In this document: in pieces, positions 47,932 to 60,384 of the stretch
Position numbering within the stretch: position 1 is the stretch's first letter
Layout of the letters: each line of letters opens with the position of its first letter
From: Limnoperna fortunei
Lineage: Eukaryota > Mollusca > Bivalvia > Mytilida > Modiolidae
DNA length: 64,000 nt
NCBI GenBank assembly: GCA_944474755.1
Contig: OX104119.1
Location: 45,967,927 to 46,031,926 of the forward strand
Reading direction: 5' to 3'
Notes under the pieces: generated by a model
Told to the model about the DNA's origin: nothing
The model's database searches: none
What the model saw: only the letters and a program-made list of their open reading frames with translations
Translations under genes and position numbers: made by a program

Positions 47932-47940
47932 CTCTGGTTG

Positions 47941-48386
47941 CACTTATATTTCATTAATTTTGCTTTTTACGAAATTTTTACAAATTTTGAGATTTTTTAA
48001 CCAGTACTATATAATTAAATTGTTGTTATTAAACTCACCTAATAAAATAATTACACTATGTTTAGTTCGTTTTATTTTATCTCGAGTCTTCAGTCCGATA
48101 AATTTAGACGAAATTTACAAGTGACGTCACCGTGAAACTGACCAACCTCGAAACATTTTGCTGACCCCGACAAGACCCAATTTTATTATGGAGGTGCGAG
48201 AATTTCCACCTCGATAAACCATGGAAACTGTCATCCCTTAGACGAATACAACCTAAATTTCACAAAACTTAAGGAATAATTTACATTATGATTAATATTT
48301 ACACGTAAACTGGGATGTAAAAAGCCTGGTTAGTGCAAAACATCGCTACCAGAGGCCGCTGAACTCCGAATGCAGATAAATCAAAT
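47941..48386. other. Possible promoter region
   Basis: Locally less AT-rich, with a perfect CRE-type palindrome tgacgtca at 48122-48129 and several CpGs up to the candidate ATG at 48387. It could serve a plus-strand gene, or in the other direction an upstream Ral exon. Not proven. Confidence 0.3.
48122..48129. promoter_or_regulatory. CRE-like palindrome TGACGTCA
   Basis: A perfect CREB/ATF consensus site 258 bp upstream of the candidate start at 48387. Confidence 0.4.
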
Positions 48387-48444
48387 ATGGCAGCCGAGGA
48401 CGGGGTATACCCCGCTCGCTGGGAAAATCGGGGTGATTGCAAAG
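48387..48444 (+). CDS. Candidate first coding exon of an unrecognised gene
   Basis: ATG in the context caaatATGg, 19 codons reading MAAEDGVYPARWENRGDCK plus one base, then donor AAAG|GTATGC. The GC-rich codon use and MAA-type start differ from the AT-rich surroundings, and CpGs cluster here. The frame without splicing ends nine codons later. I do not recognise the protein. The exon at 63109 would join in phase. Confidence 0.33.
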
Positions 48445-48970
48445 GTATGCGTGTGGAATTTTGTGAGTAACTACATGCATTTATATGTTTGGTTATTTAA
48501 ATATTTGTAATAATATCTCCTTCTTCGTAAAATTTCGTTCATGTATGTGTGTATTGATCGGTAGATCAGCATCCCCATTGTGGCTGTTTACTGTCAATTT
48601 TGTGTACATTCAAGATTTTCTCCGCAGTATACGTGTGTTGGAATGAATAATTCAAAATATAGTTTTTATTAGAACAATCGTAGGTATTTCTCTTTTATTT
48701 AGGAAAACAGGAAGGAGACAGTAGTTTTATGGAAATCTATCATTCCGTAGATTTGCCTTCCTCGTTAAAATGTAAAAAACGACATTTAATTGATTAACAG
48801 TTTGTTTACTTCAAAGCTGAAAATTCATATGAGTTCTCTTGAATTGTTCTAACCTTATAAAGTAATCCCTTTTAACTACATGACAGGGCCTACTCTGGGT
48901 TCTAAAGAATTTGGTACACAAATAATCACACGCTGCATTTTTCTGTCACCAATTACAGAGGGAACAACAT
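48445..48970. other. Non-coding stretch
   Basis: Nothing recognised. Confidence 0.4.
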
Positions 48971-49190
48971 GTTTTTTATAAAAAACACTGACCCACCATG
49001 GAAGTTAATCCTTTCCTCTATCACCCACCATGGTATATCCGCGCCTACTATCGTGGTTAAGAATTTTCTCAGGTAATCTTACCACGGTGGATGCATATGA
49101 GGGAGTTCAGTCTACCATGGCATGTCGCCACAGGGGTCCGGCCATGATATCTCCGCGGTGGTAAATGACAACATAAACGTTGTCATTTAA
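48971..49190. repeat. Block of ccaccatgg/accacggtgg motifs with terminal palindrome
   Basis: Several short inverted pairs (cccaccatgg, ttaccacggtgg, taccatggca, ccgcggtgg) and the perfect stem aaatgacaac/gttgtcattt at about 49165-49190. Similar motifs occur at 52166-52310, so both may be parts of one repeat family. Confidence 0.45.
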
Positions 49191-51177
49191 TTGATTGAGG
49201 GTTTAAACATCGTTACCTGAATGAAAAGAGAACATTTTTAAACAGTGCTTAAGAATAATTTGCACATGCATTTTATTTGTTAATGATTAATAATGATTTA
49301 ATGTGCCGGTAGAATTGAAGATCGAATATTTGTTCAACCGGATGCATGTGTTATGCATTAAATATTACCCTGAACAAGTTCTGTAAATTATCTGGATTTG
49401 AATTGTCACATTACGTTTTTTAGTGTATTACAACATCTAACGAATTGTCCTGAAGTTGTACACGAACTTTCTTTAATCAGTTATATATCCTTTTCGACAG
49501 AAAACAAGCAGTTGAGCAGCGATCTTTTTCTTTATTTGGTATTTAAAACCAGAGTTGTTTTAACAAACGCGAACAAAAGTTTACATCACATATCGTTATA
49601 TAAAACTCGTTAACAGGATGGGATACAACAAATAAATTACTGAAATGAAGCCAACATGCAGCAGTAATAATAAATATGTGAAAAGTTTATAAACGAGAAT
49701 CGCCACATAAAATATAGTTTAACTACGATATGGTACAGGCGCCTGTTTCACAAGGTTGAATGAAGTCTTACGTACGCACAATTCTAAATACACATTTACC
49801 TTGGGCAATGGCGTTTTAAACTATAACAATTAATATAACAGGTTTATATAAAAAAGTAGTGATGTGCTTCTGAGCTAGATATACCCTACGCAAAAATGAC
49901 AATTTTTTAAATCGACGCAGACGTGTTATTTGAATAAAGTTCCCGTTAAAATTAACTAGCAGTTTCGGAGTTTTTGCATGACATAGTATTTATTGGGATG
50001 AATGTTCTCGAGATCAGACCCCTTTTAGACTTGCCTTAGTTCTCTAAATACAAATACTAATTCTTAATTTTTTGTTGTATTGTGGTACATTGATCAAACA
50101 ATAAAATATGCATAGTTCCTTACGTCTGTTATAACATTAACAAAACAAATCGGAATAAAATTATTTTTTGAAGACGAAAGAACTGATTTGTCCACACTCA
50201 TATAAAATAATTGCCCGAATTTACTCAACAGCATATTTGTTTATTGGTTTGTTCTTTTTTTTTCTTCTTTATTTTTTGTTGTTGTTTTTTTTTTTTGCGT
50301 CCCGATACGAACGTCTGTTTGCGGACATAGGGTCTTGTCGAAATTATAAGAATGCTACTAAAGTCTTTTCTACAACAAAAGTTGATGATGTGTCAGGCTT
50401 TTAACACTGAAACGACTATTTTGGTTGATTCTATATCACGATTGTATTTTTTTAACACACGTGGTTCAACACCGAATAGGAATCGAGTATAAAATCATTC
50501 ATGGAACGATATATTCTGCGACATTAATATTTAAAGTGATAATTTCGAAAATTTGAAAATCAAAATGTAGCATTTTAAGTCTGTATAGATTTTAAAGTTT
50601 TTAAAACGAATTTCTTTACAAGTATCGCATTTATTGTGTATTTCTTTACAAGTCTGGTATTTATTGTGTAATGTGCTATTTTACCGCTAAAAATGTGAAG
50701 CCGCGTGTTCACCTGTTAATTATAAAATTATACAATACACAAGTTTATTTAAATGTTTGAGAGCACGTGCTTGATTAAATCAAGACTGGACAATACTTAG
50801 ATAATCGATCGATTTAAGGTGTGACACAATTTACATCCGGTAAAAGTTCAAACGGTTGGAACATTAATCAGAGGCGCTGACAGGGAAATTTTGACTATAG
50901 AATAGCAAAGATTTTGACAATGTTAAGGCCAAAATGCGGTGTTCTAACCTTTTAGAACACGTTAATGGAATAATTGTCAATCGAAATCAGTGACAATAAA
51001 CTTTAAGGTATTCTCGTATAATGAATAGATTAGCAAGAACGCAGATTTATTTTGTTGTCAAACAAACGTATTAAAACGGCATATTTTAACACAAATCTCT
51101 CTATTAAATTGCAACATTTTAATTTTTTCACTGTGTAAGCATGAAAGGAAATTGAAAATCCACTGTGGTCAACACGG
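49191..51177. other. Non-coding stretch
   Basis: AT-rich, no repeat boundary found. The ORFs at 49398 and 50168 show no recognised domain. Confidence 0.4.
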
Positions 51178-52165
51178 CAGGGCTCAAAATAAGCGGTAGC
51201 CCGACAGCCAGTGACTCCCTAAAACTTGTAAGGACTCCCTGGGTGTTTACTGTAAGAGTCCGTCGGGCTCCTTAAAAATTTAGCAGGGCTCACCACACTG
51301 GGGGAAGTGGGAGACAAAGACTTGAGTCGCCCTACGGCTATGGCGCCTCAAAGTCGCTGTTGGCTGTTATTTCCCTAAAGTCGCCCGATGGTTCACAGTA
51401 TATGATCTGGTAATAATTCACACAGACTTCCAATTTATCAGTAAATGTGTAATTCCAATAAAAACGGCAAACAATATGCGTATTTAACTTTTTTTTTAAA
51501 GGATTTACGTCCTTCAACTGGATTACACGCCATTTATTTATTTACCGGATGTGACTAATTAACGGAAGTGAACAACAAAGAAAAGTAAAGTACAACAGCC
51601 CATTATGAAAAATCGTAATTTTTTTCATCAACAAGCGCTTTCAATTTGTTTCAAACTTCAGTTATTTCAAAGTGTATTGTATTTTAACAATTTTCTTTTA
51701 TAAATATATGAGCTACACTTGAAAGAATAAAGATACAGAATAATTATTATTAACATCATGATAAGTTCTATAGATGGGTTTCCCATGAATCAATTTTGCT
51801 CAGCACAACTTTGTCCAAGTGGAAGTGTGCTGAACAGAAGAATTCTTTATGTATACAAGAACTTCATGAATGATCAGTGCGGGACCAAAACAGCAAAAAA
51901 TTCAGACAAAAAAATAGTGTTTTTACAAAATGGAAATGTACCCTCAGAATACTGCCAAACGGGCAAAATGCATATTTTTGCACCCAAACCCCCAGAGCTT
52001 CTGAAGGCCCCCATACCCCCTGCCGTAAGGACCACTGTGCAAGCGCAGTGGCTCAAACGGCTCTGCCAGTTGAATGGGACTCCCTGCAATTTTTAAGGAC
52101 TCCTTGACTAGTTTATTAGGGAGTCCTTTTGACTCCCTATGTTACTTTTCCTATTTCTACCCCTG
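51178..52165 (+). mobile_element. CAGGG-ended family B element, copy 1 (988 bp)
   Basis: It starts cagggctcaaaataagcgg and ends (complement) caggggtagaaataggaaaa. The flanking cacgg is repeated on both sides. It shares long inner blocks with 56083-57170 in inverted order (agggagtcctt-rich ends, gtccaagtggaagtgtgctg, cagtgcgggaccaaaac). The 112-codon ORF inside is not conserved in the sister copy. Confidence 0.8.
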
Positions 52166-53098
52166 CACGGTGGGTCACGATATGTAGTGGACATAACACG
52201 ATGTACCGCAGAATACCACCGTGGCGTATCGTGGTGAATTTCTGAATGAAAAAACCACGACCACGGTATATAGTGGGTAATATAAAAAACACGTTGTCAC
52301 GTCTGTATGCTGTTTTCAAGATAGTTAGTTAGCTGTATCACATGATTTATGGTATCATATGATTTTATTGAGGGCACTTTCCTTAATGCACTGTCTTTCA
52401 ATATTGTCATAAAACAGCATAAAACTCAACCCTCTTCCATAAATTTATTTTTAGTGTGGGCTTTGCACCACGACACAACATAGCACTGGTTTCTTTAGCA
52501 TCGTCATTCTTAAGCTACTTAATTTCATTTTAAATTATGCTGTTTTCCAATAAAAGTGCCATAAATTTGTATGATGTCACGTGATCTGTATTACAATTTC
52601 GACTCCTTTAACGAGAGTGATTATATCTTAAAAAAACGTACTTGGTGCAAATAAAAAAGCTTTTTTATGTGTATTCAGCTTGGCCATTACACACGACATG
52701 TGTTTAAGTACTCGGGGAATTTTGTAGGATTTTGAGGGCTTTAGTCACTTCAGCGGATGAGCGGTTTAAGCATCTGCTCAGAAGCATGCATTCATTGTAC
52801 TGGTGAAATATCATAATATAAAAAACTATATTCTTTCAATTGCAGTGTATAAATTTGTTTTAAAAAATGATTATAACCAAATGTTTATAAATTTTTAAAA
52901 TTTAAAGAATTTTATTTTTAAACTTATTTAAAAAGTGTTTGTATATCAATAGATTATAATTTTTCATTAAGGGCTGTTGTACTCTTCGTTTTCTATGTGG
53001 TAGCTATAGGTAATTAGACGTATCTCGGATTTACACAAATGGTGCGTAATCCATTTGAAACCAGCAAAACATAAGAAAAATGAGTTAAATACGCAAAA
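52166..53098. other. Non-coding stretch
   Basis: 52166-52310 has the accacggt-type motifs noted at 48971-49190. The rest shows nothing. Confidence 0.4.
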
Positions 53099-55174
53099 TC
53101 TCAGGTGAGCTATTGCCATCACTTGGCGTCCGTCGACTTCGTTAACTTTTCTTCAAAAATCTTCTCCTCCAAAACCACTGAAGGGATTGCTTTGAAACTT
53201 TGCACACATCATCAGTAAAATGTCCTCTACCAAGATTGCCCTAATCATGGCCGCCATGGCTAAAAATAAAACAGGGGGGGTCAAAATACAGTTTTTTGCT
53301 TATAGTTCAAAAAGTATAACAGATACAGGAAAACCGAACAGACCCACCTTCTTCAGCATCTAAAGCTCTACAAAACACTCTATTGGGTCAAAGTTGTATG
53401 ATGACTTCTTGTAGGAGTTTTTGCCCTTTAATTGTCGAAATTGATGATTTTTGCCATTGTTGCCCCAAAATCGTTTTTCAGGGGCTGCTCTGGCTTCTAA
53501 AAAGCTGGCGCCAAAAAAATCGCCAACTGCAATTTTCCGTCGCCAGTTTTGTAAAAGTGTCGCCATATTAGAAATCACTAGATCACTATATGACATGGCG
53601 AAATTGTTTAACATTATGTGTGACATATTCTGTAACGTCGGACGAAATCCAAGTTTGCCGGACTCTTATTTAATTTTTCAAAAGTTTGGTCTCAAGCACT
53701 AATTGTATTTAAATCATTAAAAGATGTGTGAGTGATTTCTTGTTGGGAGAAAACCAAAATTGTACAGAAATTTATTAGAAACATCTTTCCCGTGAATGAA
53801 CATAAAACCGGAAATACTGAAAATAGAACTACGCATGTGTAAGAGTTTTCTAATTACGAAATTAGGACAGACATCCGGTCCTGGAAATCACTCAACAACG
53901 ACGTCAGTTTTCGTACCTGTATTTTATTAATTACATTATAAAAAAATATTACTACAAAAATATGTTTGTTTTTGTTATTTTTATAAATTAATTAACAGCA
54001 TCAACTGTTTTTATTACACGTCTACTGATGCAGGTAAAGCTGCTTTTCATCAGACAAATTTGTGAATTCATTTATTGCCAATTTCCGTGTCATAACTCAA
54101 AATAACACACATGTCACTGGATACTACACAATCCACATGTATTTATGACCATAGAAGCCGACAAAGGATCTTTAATGATGCAATCGCCGATTACCGATAA
54201 ATTTAAAACGTGCAAGCATCGTTTAACACTGTAAAACCTTGGCACCAAAAAAATCGCCAGACGCAATATTTTGTCGCCAAATGAAAAAAAAAATCGCAAT
54301 TGGCGACATTGGCGAAGCCCAGCGCGTCCCCTGGTTTTAATTGATTTTTTAAAATCTTCTCCTCTGAAACAACTGAAAGTACTGCTTTGAAACTTTGTAC
54401 ACATCATCCGTCAAATGTCCTCAACCAAGTTTGTACCAACCATGGCCGCAGATTAACCAACATGGCCACCATGGCTAAAAATAGAGGACGGAAAGGGGGG
54501 TAAAATACAGTTTTTGGCTTTTATTTAAAAAAGTGTAACAGATACAGGAAAACTGAAGAGACATGCCCTCATCTGCATCAAAAGCGCTACGAAACACTCC
54601 ATTGGGTTGAAGTTGTATGATGACTCCTTATAGGAGTTATTGCCCTTTAATTGTCCAAATTGATTATTTTTGACATTTTTGCCTCAAAATCTTAAAAATT
54701 ATTAGAACTAGAGAAAAAGTTAGCATTGCTTAATTGTTCTGCTCTATGAGACTCTGCTACAAAAATGACCTTAGGGTCAAGATTGTCTGATGAACCGTTT
54801 AGGAATTATTCTCCTTGAACATTTTTTTAATCAATTTTACTTGATTTTAAAAAATCTTCTCCTCTTTAACCAATGAAAGGACTACATTGCACACATCATC
54901 TTTAGGACGTCCTCTACCAAAATTTTGCACTTGCAAATCATGTCACCTGACTACCTACATAGCTACATTGGCTTAAAATAGAAAAAATGAAAAAAAAAGG
55001 GGGGGGGGGGTGATTCGAGAGAGTTTTCGACTGATAGTATTTCCCTTAAAAGGTCAAAATTAATGATTTTTGCAGAAGTGTTGGGCAATTCCTTATAGCA
55101 ACGAAAAGCTGGATAAAAAAGGGTTGTTTGGTTTCAGGTTCAGGTGAGCGATACAGGCTCCTGGGAGCCTCTAG
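53099..55174 (+). mobile_element. Helitron-like element, copy 2, with nested insertion
   Basis: The 5' part tctcaggtgagctattgcca follows an A. The 3' end is aggctcctgggagcct then CTAG (55171-55174), followed by T. It shares cttggcgtccgtcg and the subunits with tgatgactccttataggagt and tctcctc-aaaccactgaa with the other copies. Family A copy 2 is nested at 53479-54333. Confidence 0.75.
53479..54333 (-). mobile_element. CAGGG-ended family A element, copy 2 (855 bp)
   Basis: The ends are caggggctgctctggcttct and (complement) caggggacgcgctgggcttc; it is inverted relative to 40396-41270 and clearly collinear with it. The flanks gttttt and gtttta suggest a decayed 6-bp duplication. It splits the Helitron-like copy, so it inserted later. 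Confidence 0.82.
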
Positions 55175-56082
55175 TTTGCATTACATATTTAATCAAAAGG
55201 TGGGAGTCTTTGCGAATCAGTACGATCTACGACACTTTTATTGCATATATTGACCAGGAGCACCATTTAATCATGTTAATCAGATTACCTGTAAAAACAT
55301 TGACACCTGCTGTTTAAAACTATCGAGTTGAAATAATTAAATTTCCTGTTAATAGGCTTTGGGGTCATAAATATGTCGTTTTACACCTGGTAGAATGAAT
55401 TTGTAACAAAAAATTTTAGTACTTGTTGGAAATCAGGTGACGAAATTGATTTAGAAATCTATCGTTAATTTTCAAATGATTTCGTCAATGACGAAAGTGG
55501 CCAGCGCTAAAAAATTCCCTGAGTACTACTATTGCCATTTACAATCACTCATCAGGATCAGTTTTCTTTCACCTTAAAGAATTACTTTAATTGATTTATT
55601 GTCATATTTTTGATAATTATTTTAAGTTTACAATTAAGATACAGATAAGTATGAAATTTTACGCAATTCATAACTTTCAACTCTTACACACATGTACATT
55701 CAGGAATTTTCATACCCTTTTTCAAATTGGGAAAATCGCAACGTAAAAGCCACAAATTGGAAAAAGTCTTAAACCTGAATAAAAAAACATTGCTTTTTAA
55801 TATATAAGTTTTAATGAAAATGTTTGTTTTCTGTTAAATAGTCAAGAATGACAAGATGGAATGTTTAAATGGCAAATTCAAAAGTTTCTAAAAGTTAGTA
55901 AAATTCATGTTTGTGGCCAACTGTGCTTACACCATACAACGTTAATGGATGGGTCTAGGGATGCAAGAAGTCTCATGATTTTTCTATTCATCAAGGCTCC
56001 ATATACCGTGTGTGGCATCATTTTTATTATGTGTACGCGCCACAAAGTTCAAGCTGGTACCTATTTGACTTCTATTGGTATA
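55175..56082. other. Non-coding stretch
   Basis: Nothing recognised. The last six bases, ggtata (56077-56082), are the target duplication of the next element. Confidence 0.45.
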
Positions 56083-57170
56083 CAGGGGTAGAAATAGGAA
56101 AAGTAACATAGGGAGTCAAAAGGACTCCCTAATAAACCAGTCAAGGAGTCCTTAAAAATTGCAGGGAGTCCCATTCAACTGGCAGAGCCGTTTGACCCAC
56201 TGCACGTGCACAGTAATCCTTATGTCCTGGGTTATGGGGGCCGCTGAAGGCCCCCAGAAGCTCTGGGGGTTTTGGTGCAAAAATATGCATTCTGGCAATA
56301 TTCTGAGGGTACATTTCCATTCTGAAAAACACTATTTTTTTGTCTGAGTTTTTTTGCAGTTTTGGTCCCGCACTGATCATTCATGAAGTACTTGTATACA
56401 TAATAATATTCCTAACAGTTTGTTATGAACATGCCATGTTTATCTGAGCAAAATTGCCAAAGAAGATAGATAGAATAACATTACACTAAACCCAGAAATA
56501 ATTCTTCTGTTCAGCACACTTCCACTTGGACAAAGTCATGCTGAGCAAAACTGCTTCATGGGACAACCATCTATAGAACTTATCATGATGTTAATAATTA
56601 CTCTTTATCTCATACTTTCAAGTGTAGCTCATATATTTATAAAAGAAAATTGTTAAAATAAAATACACTTTTAAATAACTAAAGTTTGAAACAAATTGAA
56701 AGTGTTTGTTTATCGAAAAAAATTACGATTTTTCATAATGGGCCATTGTACTTTACTTTTCTTTGTTGTTCACTTCCAGTAATTTGTCACATCCGGTAAA
56801 TAAATAAATGGCGCGTAATCCAGTTGAAAGATGTAAATCCTTTAAAAAAATGTTAAATACGCATATTGTTTGCCGTTTTTATTGGAATTACACATTTACT
56901 GATAAGTTGGAAGTCTGTGTGAATTATTACCAGATCATATGCAAGTATCTATTGTGAACCATCGGGCGACTTTAGGGAAATAACAGCCAACAGCGACTTC
57001 GAGGGGCCATAGCCGTAGGGCTACTAAAGTCTTTGTCGCCCACTTCGCCCAGTGGTGAGCCCTGCTAAATTTTTAAGGAGCCCAACAGACTCTTACATTA
57101 AACACCCAGGGAGTCCTTCCAAGTTTTAGGGAGTCACGGGCTGCCGGGCTACCGCTTATTTCGAGCCCTG
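56083..57170 (-). mobile_element. CAGGG-ended family B element, copy 2 (1088 bp)
   Basis: It starts caggggtagaaataggaaaa and ends (complement) cagggctcgaaataagcgg. Perfect 6-bp target duplication ggtata (56077-56082, 57171-57176). Inverted relative to copy 1 at 51178-52165. Confidence 0.85.
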
Positions 57171-57299
57171 GGTATATAAAGCGTAGGATTAAAAATACAA
57201 CCGGAAACCAGTTCAGAGCTGAAGTTTTGAAATGAATATTGCAATGAAATAAACTTAGTAAAAAAATTGTATTTTGGCAATTACTTTAAACAAGTTTAA

Positions 57300-57970
57300 G
57301 TTAAATATTTTTGGCCAGGTTGTACAAAGTGCAAACCCTGGTTATAGTATGGTGAAGTCTGGGGATGGACGGGCTGGCGGGGAAAAATGTATCAATTTTG
57401 TGTAATGAACTACAACATTTTTCAACACAGATCTCTGAAACTTCACAGAAAGATTGCACCTGCTTTTATGGAAGTGTTCCAGTATTTTTTTCCTAATTTT
57501 CCTTTCTTGGGAACATATCCATTTTTCAGAACATTTGCAGTAGATTGTACCTATTTTGTGTTGTATCAATTGATCCTACAGTTTTCAACCCAAATCTCTG
57601 AAACTTCACAAAAAGTTTTAAATGTATTGTAGTTGTGCACCTGCTATTATTGAAGTGTTCCGGAATGTTTTCTCTAAATTTTCCAGACTTGGGAACTTGG
57701 TCATTGTTCAGAACATTTGCAGAAGAGGGTACCTATATTGTGTAATCAACTCCTCCTACAGTTTTCAACCCTGAAATCTGAAACTTCACAGAAAGATTGC
57801 ACATGTATTGTGCACTTGCTATTCTGGAATTGTTTGAGGATTTTTTTCCTAATTTTCCAGACTTTGGAACCTAGTCACTTTTGAGAATATTTGCAGAAGA
57901 CGGTGTCTATTTTGTGTAATCAAATGTTAAATTTTTTTACACAAAACCCAAAACCTACTTCCAGCAAATT
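57300..57970 (+). repeat. Dispersed repeat with three tandem units of about 185 bp
   Basis: Each unit holds tctctgaaacttcacagaaag or a close variant, a gattgcacctgctttta-type segment, a gaagtgttcc segment and cagaacatttgcag. It begins near the half-palindrome ttgtacaaagtgcaaaccc. Relatives lie at 30190-30480 and 5860-6170. Confidence 0.75.
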
Positions 57971-59742
57971 GTAAACCTTTCCCTGGTTATTGAGGCACTT
58001 GCTTCGCAAACTTGGCCATTTCAGACTTTTGCGATTTATAAATACTTTAAATATTGAATTTTACAACTTTGAATTAACTACATAATATATTAAGTGTCAC
58101 AATGATGTAATTTTCTACTTCTAGTCCGAATAGTACTTTTTCATACTGTTATTCAATCAATTTGTGTACCAATGACAAAGAAACATAAATTTACTTTAAT
58201 GAACAGTTTTGTGACAGTTTAATCTTTTATTGTTATGTTTAATACATGTATATATGAAAATGTGTGATATAAGTATACTGAATGGTTAATGAAATCTTTG
58301 ATACTTTATCCTCTTTAAATTAAACTGCTAAAAAACATAACAATAATAATGCAAATGCCAACACTTATAACTATTTATGAAAAAAAAAACCAGGATGCTA
58401 TCGTGACATATAATTCAACTTCTCTCTGTTGTCCATCTTCTCCTCCGTGTTCTATCCTCACTTCTCCCTGTCAGCCCCCAAAACATGTTCTGTATTATGC
58501 ACAGTTGTGGAAACATGGTTGATGTTGAATTCACTCTGTTAACACATAAAATGACTTCTCCATATAATTTTGACCCAGCAGGAGCCTGTTATGTTATCGA
58601 CATTAGCCCATCAGACAAGGGGATACAACCTCTGGTCGGTCATCTGAGGTAAACCTAGGTTGGTACTGATGACTGGAAATTTTGAATGCTGCTATTGAAA
58701 CAAACATTTTTTAAAATGGTGACATTAGTGGCAATAGTGCTCAGCGGAACCCCTGCATGAGTATGGGGGTTAGTGTTCCTAGTATCTATTGACAGTATCA
58801 AACTTTTTACTTTTATTTCAACTCCCAGGGAGCTATATTTTATCCAATAGTACATCATCGACAACACATATATGCAAATTGCATGGAATCCACTAATATG
58901 AAGTGTTGAACTTCCACACAGTATCCATAATTTCCATGCAAAATTTCTTTGTTCTTTTGTTCGAAGGATTCACGTGCACATTACTCTGATCAACATGTTT
59001 AGAAACCATAATTGTAAAAACTTATTCAAATGGCCATTTTAAGGTTATGATAATGTGTTGTGATCTTTACATCATCTTTTGTTTATTTTTGTTCCTGTAT
59101 TAAGTGTTTACAAACTTTAACACTCTTGTGTAAAGTTTGTCTAACATTGTTAATTATAACTTGATTCTGTTTCCTTTCTGCTACATACATGTTGTTTAAG
59201 AAGTCCTTAAATTTTTTTTTTTTTTTTTTTTGACAAATGTCATTTAAGTTGAATAATGAGTTTTAGACAGGAAATTGAAAAAGCACAGTAGAGACACCCA
59301 AGTTTTGTGAGCTTTAGAACAACAAGTTTGAAACGGTAAAATGATTTATTTATTGATAAAATCAGAATTTATGCGATTAAAATGAATACAGGCTGGATTT
59401 TTTCTATTACTCATATTACATACTGCCTGGTGTCAATTTCTTCAAATTTGTACAATACAGTAGTAAAACCTATTTACTTCCTGTTAGTAAGTCAACTACA
59501 ATTAATGTGAAGAAAAGCCCTCAAGTTAACAGTTTCCTCAGTAGTGGTCTGTTTATTTTAAACAAAAATGTGTGTTTTTGGCTTGCTTTTATCTATTATA
59601 TTGTTTGTATGCATGTTTAATTGTATTTAATAATAGACTAGATGGTTGATGTGATAAATGGTAATTGGTTGGACCAAAAACAAAATGTAATATGGAAGAC
59701 TATATTGTATATTATCATTTTAAACCCAAGTCATTACAAGTA
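57971..59742. other. Non-coding stretch
   Basis: AT-rich with a poly-T run at about 59211-59231. No gene was seen. Confidence 0.4.
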
Positions 59743-60004
59743 AGGGGCCTCGGTGGCCGAGTGGTCAAGGTAGTTCGTCTACTACTGATCACGTGGTCTG
59801 TCAACACTGAGATTGCGGGTTCGATTCTCACTGCAGGCAGGGTGTTCTCGACTCCAATCTTAGTTGACAAGGATTGCCAGTTTTCCTACCGCAGGTCAGG
59901 GGTTTTCTCCGGGTACTCCGGCTTCCTCCCCCAATAAAAACTGAACGCCATGATATAGCTGAAAAATTGCTGCAAGTGGCGTTAAACAACATCAAACAAA
60001 CAAA
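59743..60004 (+). repeat. Full-length tRNA-derived SINE with target duplication
   Basis: The tRNA-like head has ggccgagtggtcaagg (box A-like) and gcgggttcgattctcac (box B-like). The body contains ttgacaaggattgccagttt and tccccc-aataaaaactga, and the tail is (CAAA)n. It is flanked by an 11-bp perfect duplication cattacaagta (59732-59742, 60005-60015), the mark of LINE-driven insertion. It is the best reference copy for the other SINEs here. Confidence 0.92.
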
Positions 60005-60015
60005 CATTACAAGTA

Positions 60016-60384
60016 CAGCTTTAAATTTGAGTACTATTTTTATATAATAAGTTTATAATGCTTAGAAAGGAGTTCGGAGGGGAGATGAATAAGACCTCTT
60101 TTCATAATCTTTATTTAACAATTATTTTTGAAAATATTTTCATAGTTTTAGTTCATGTTTTGTATCTAGTGTGCTTAGTGCAAAGGACGCAAGTTGCTAT
60201 TCATCCACTGAAATTAGGTTATATTTCATCTACATGTAATGACATTACCATTTAACTCCAAGCATCTTTAGAACCCGCTGGAAAAGAACCAAACAATGTA
60301 CACAATTTCACTGACATGGACAGTGACAAAGTTTTTTTACTTGTTGAATATAATTCTCATTTCTAAGTGTACATCTGTAAAATT
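60016..60384. other. Non-coding stretch
   Basis: No feature recognised; the short ORF at 60058 is not conserved. Confidence 0.4.

Noticed and set aside
51758..52096. 112-codon ORF as a gene
   Set aside because: It lies inside a non-autonomous CAGGG-ended element, and the frame is not kept in the sister copy at 56083-57170.
59743..59820. tRNA gene
   Set aside because: Box A- and box B-like motifs are present, but there is no cloverleaf with a proper acceptor stem. The sequence continues into a SINE body with a target duplication. The same holds for 20306-20385 and the head of 4788-5052.
60058..60255. 65-codon ORF with a hydrophobic middle resembling a receptor helix
   Set aside because: The resemblance (a short IAIHPLK-like ending) is weak, no splice-bounded continuation was found, and chance is likely.
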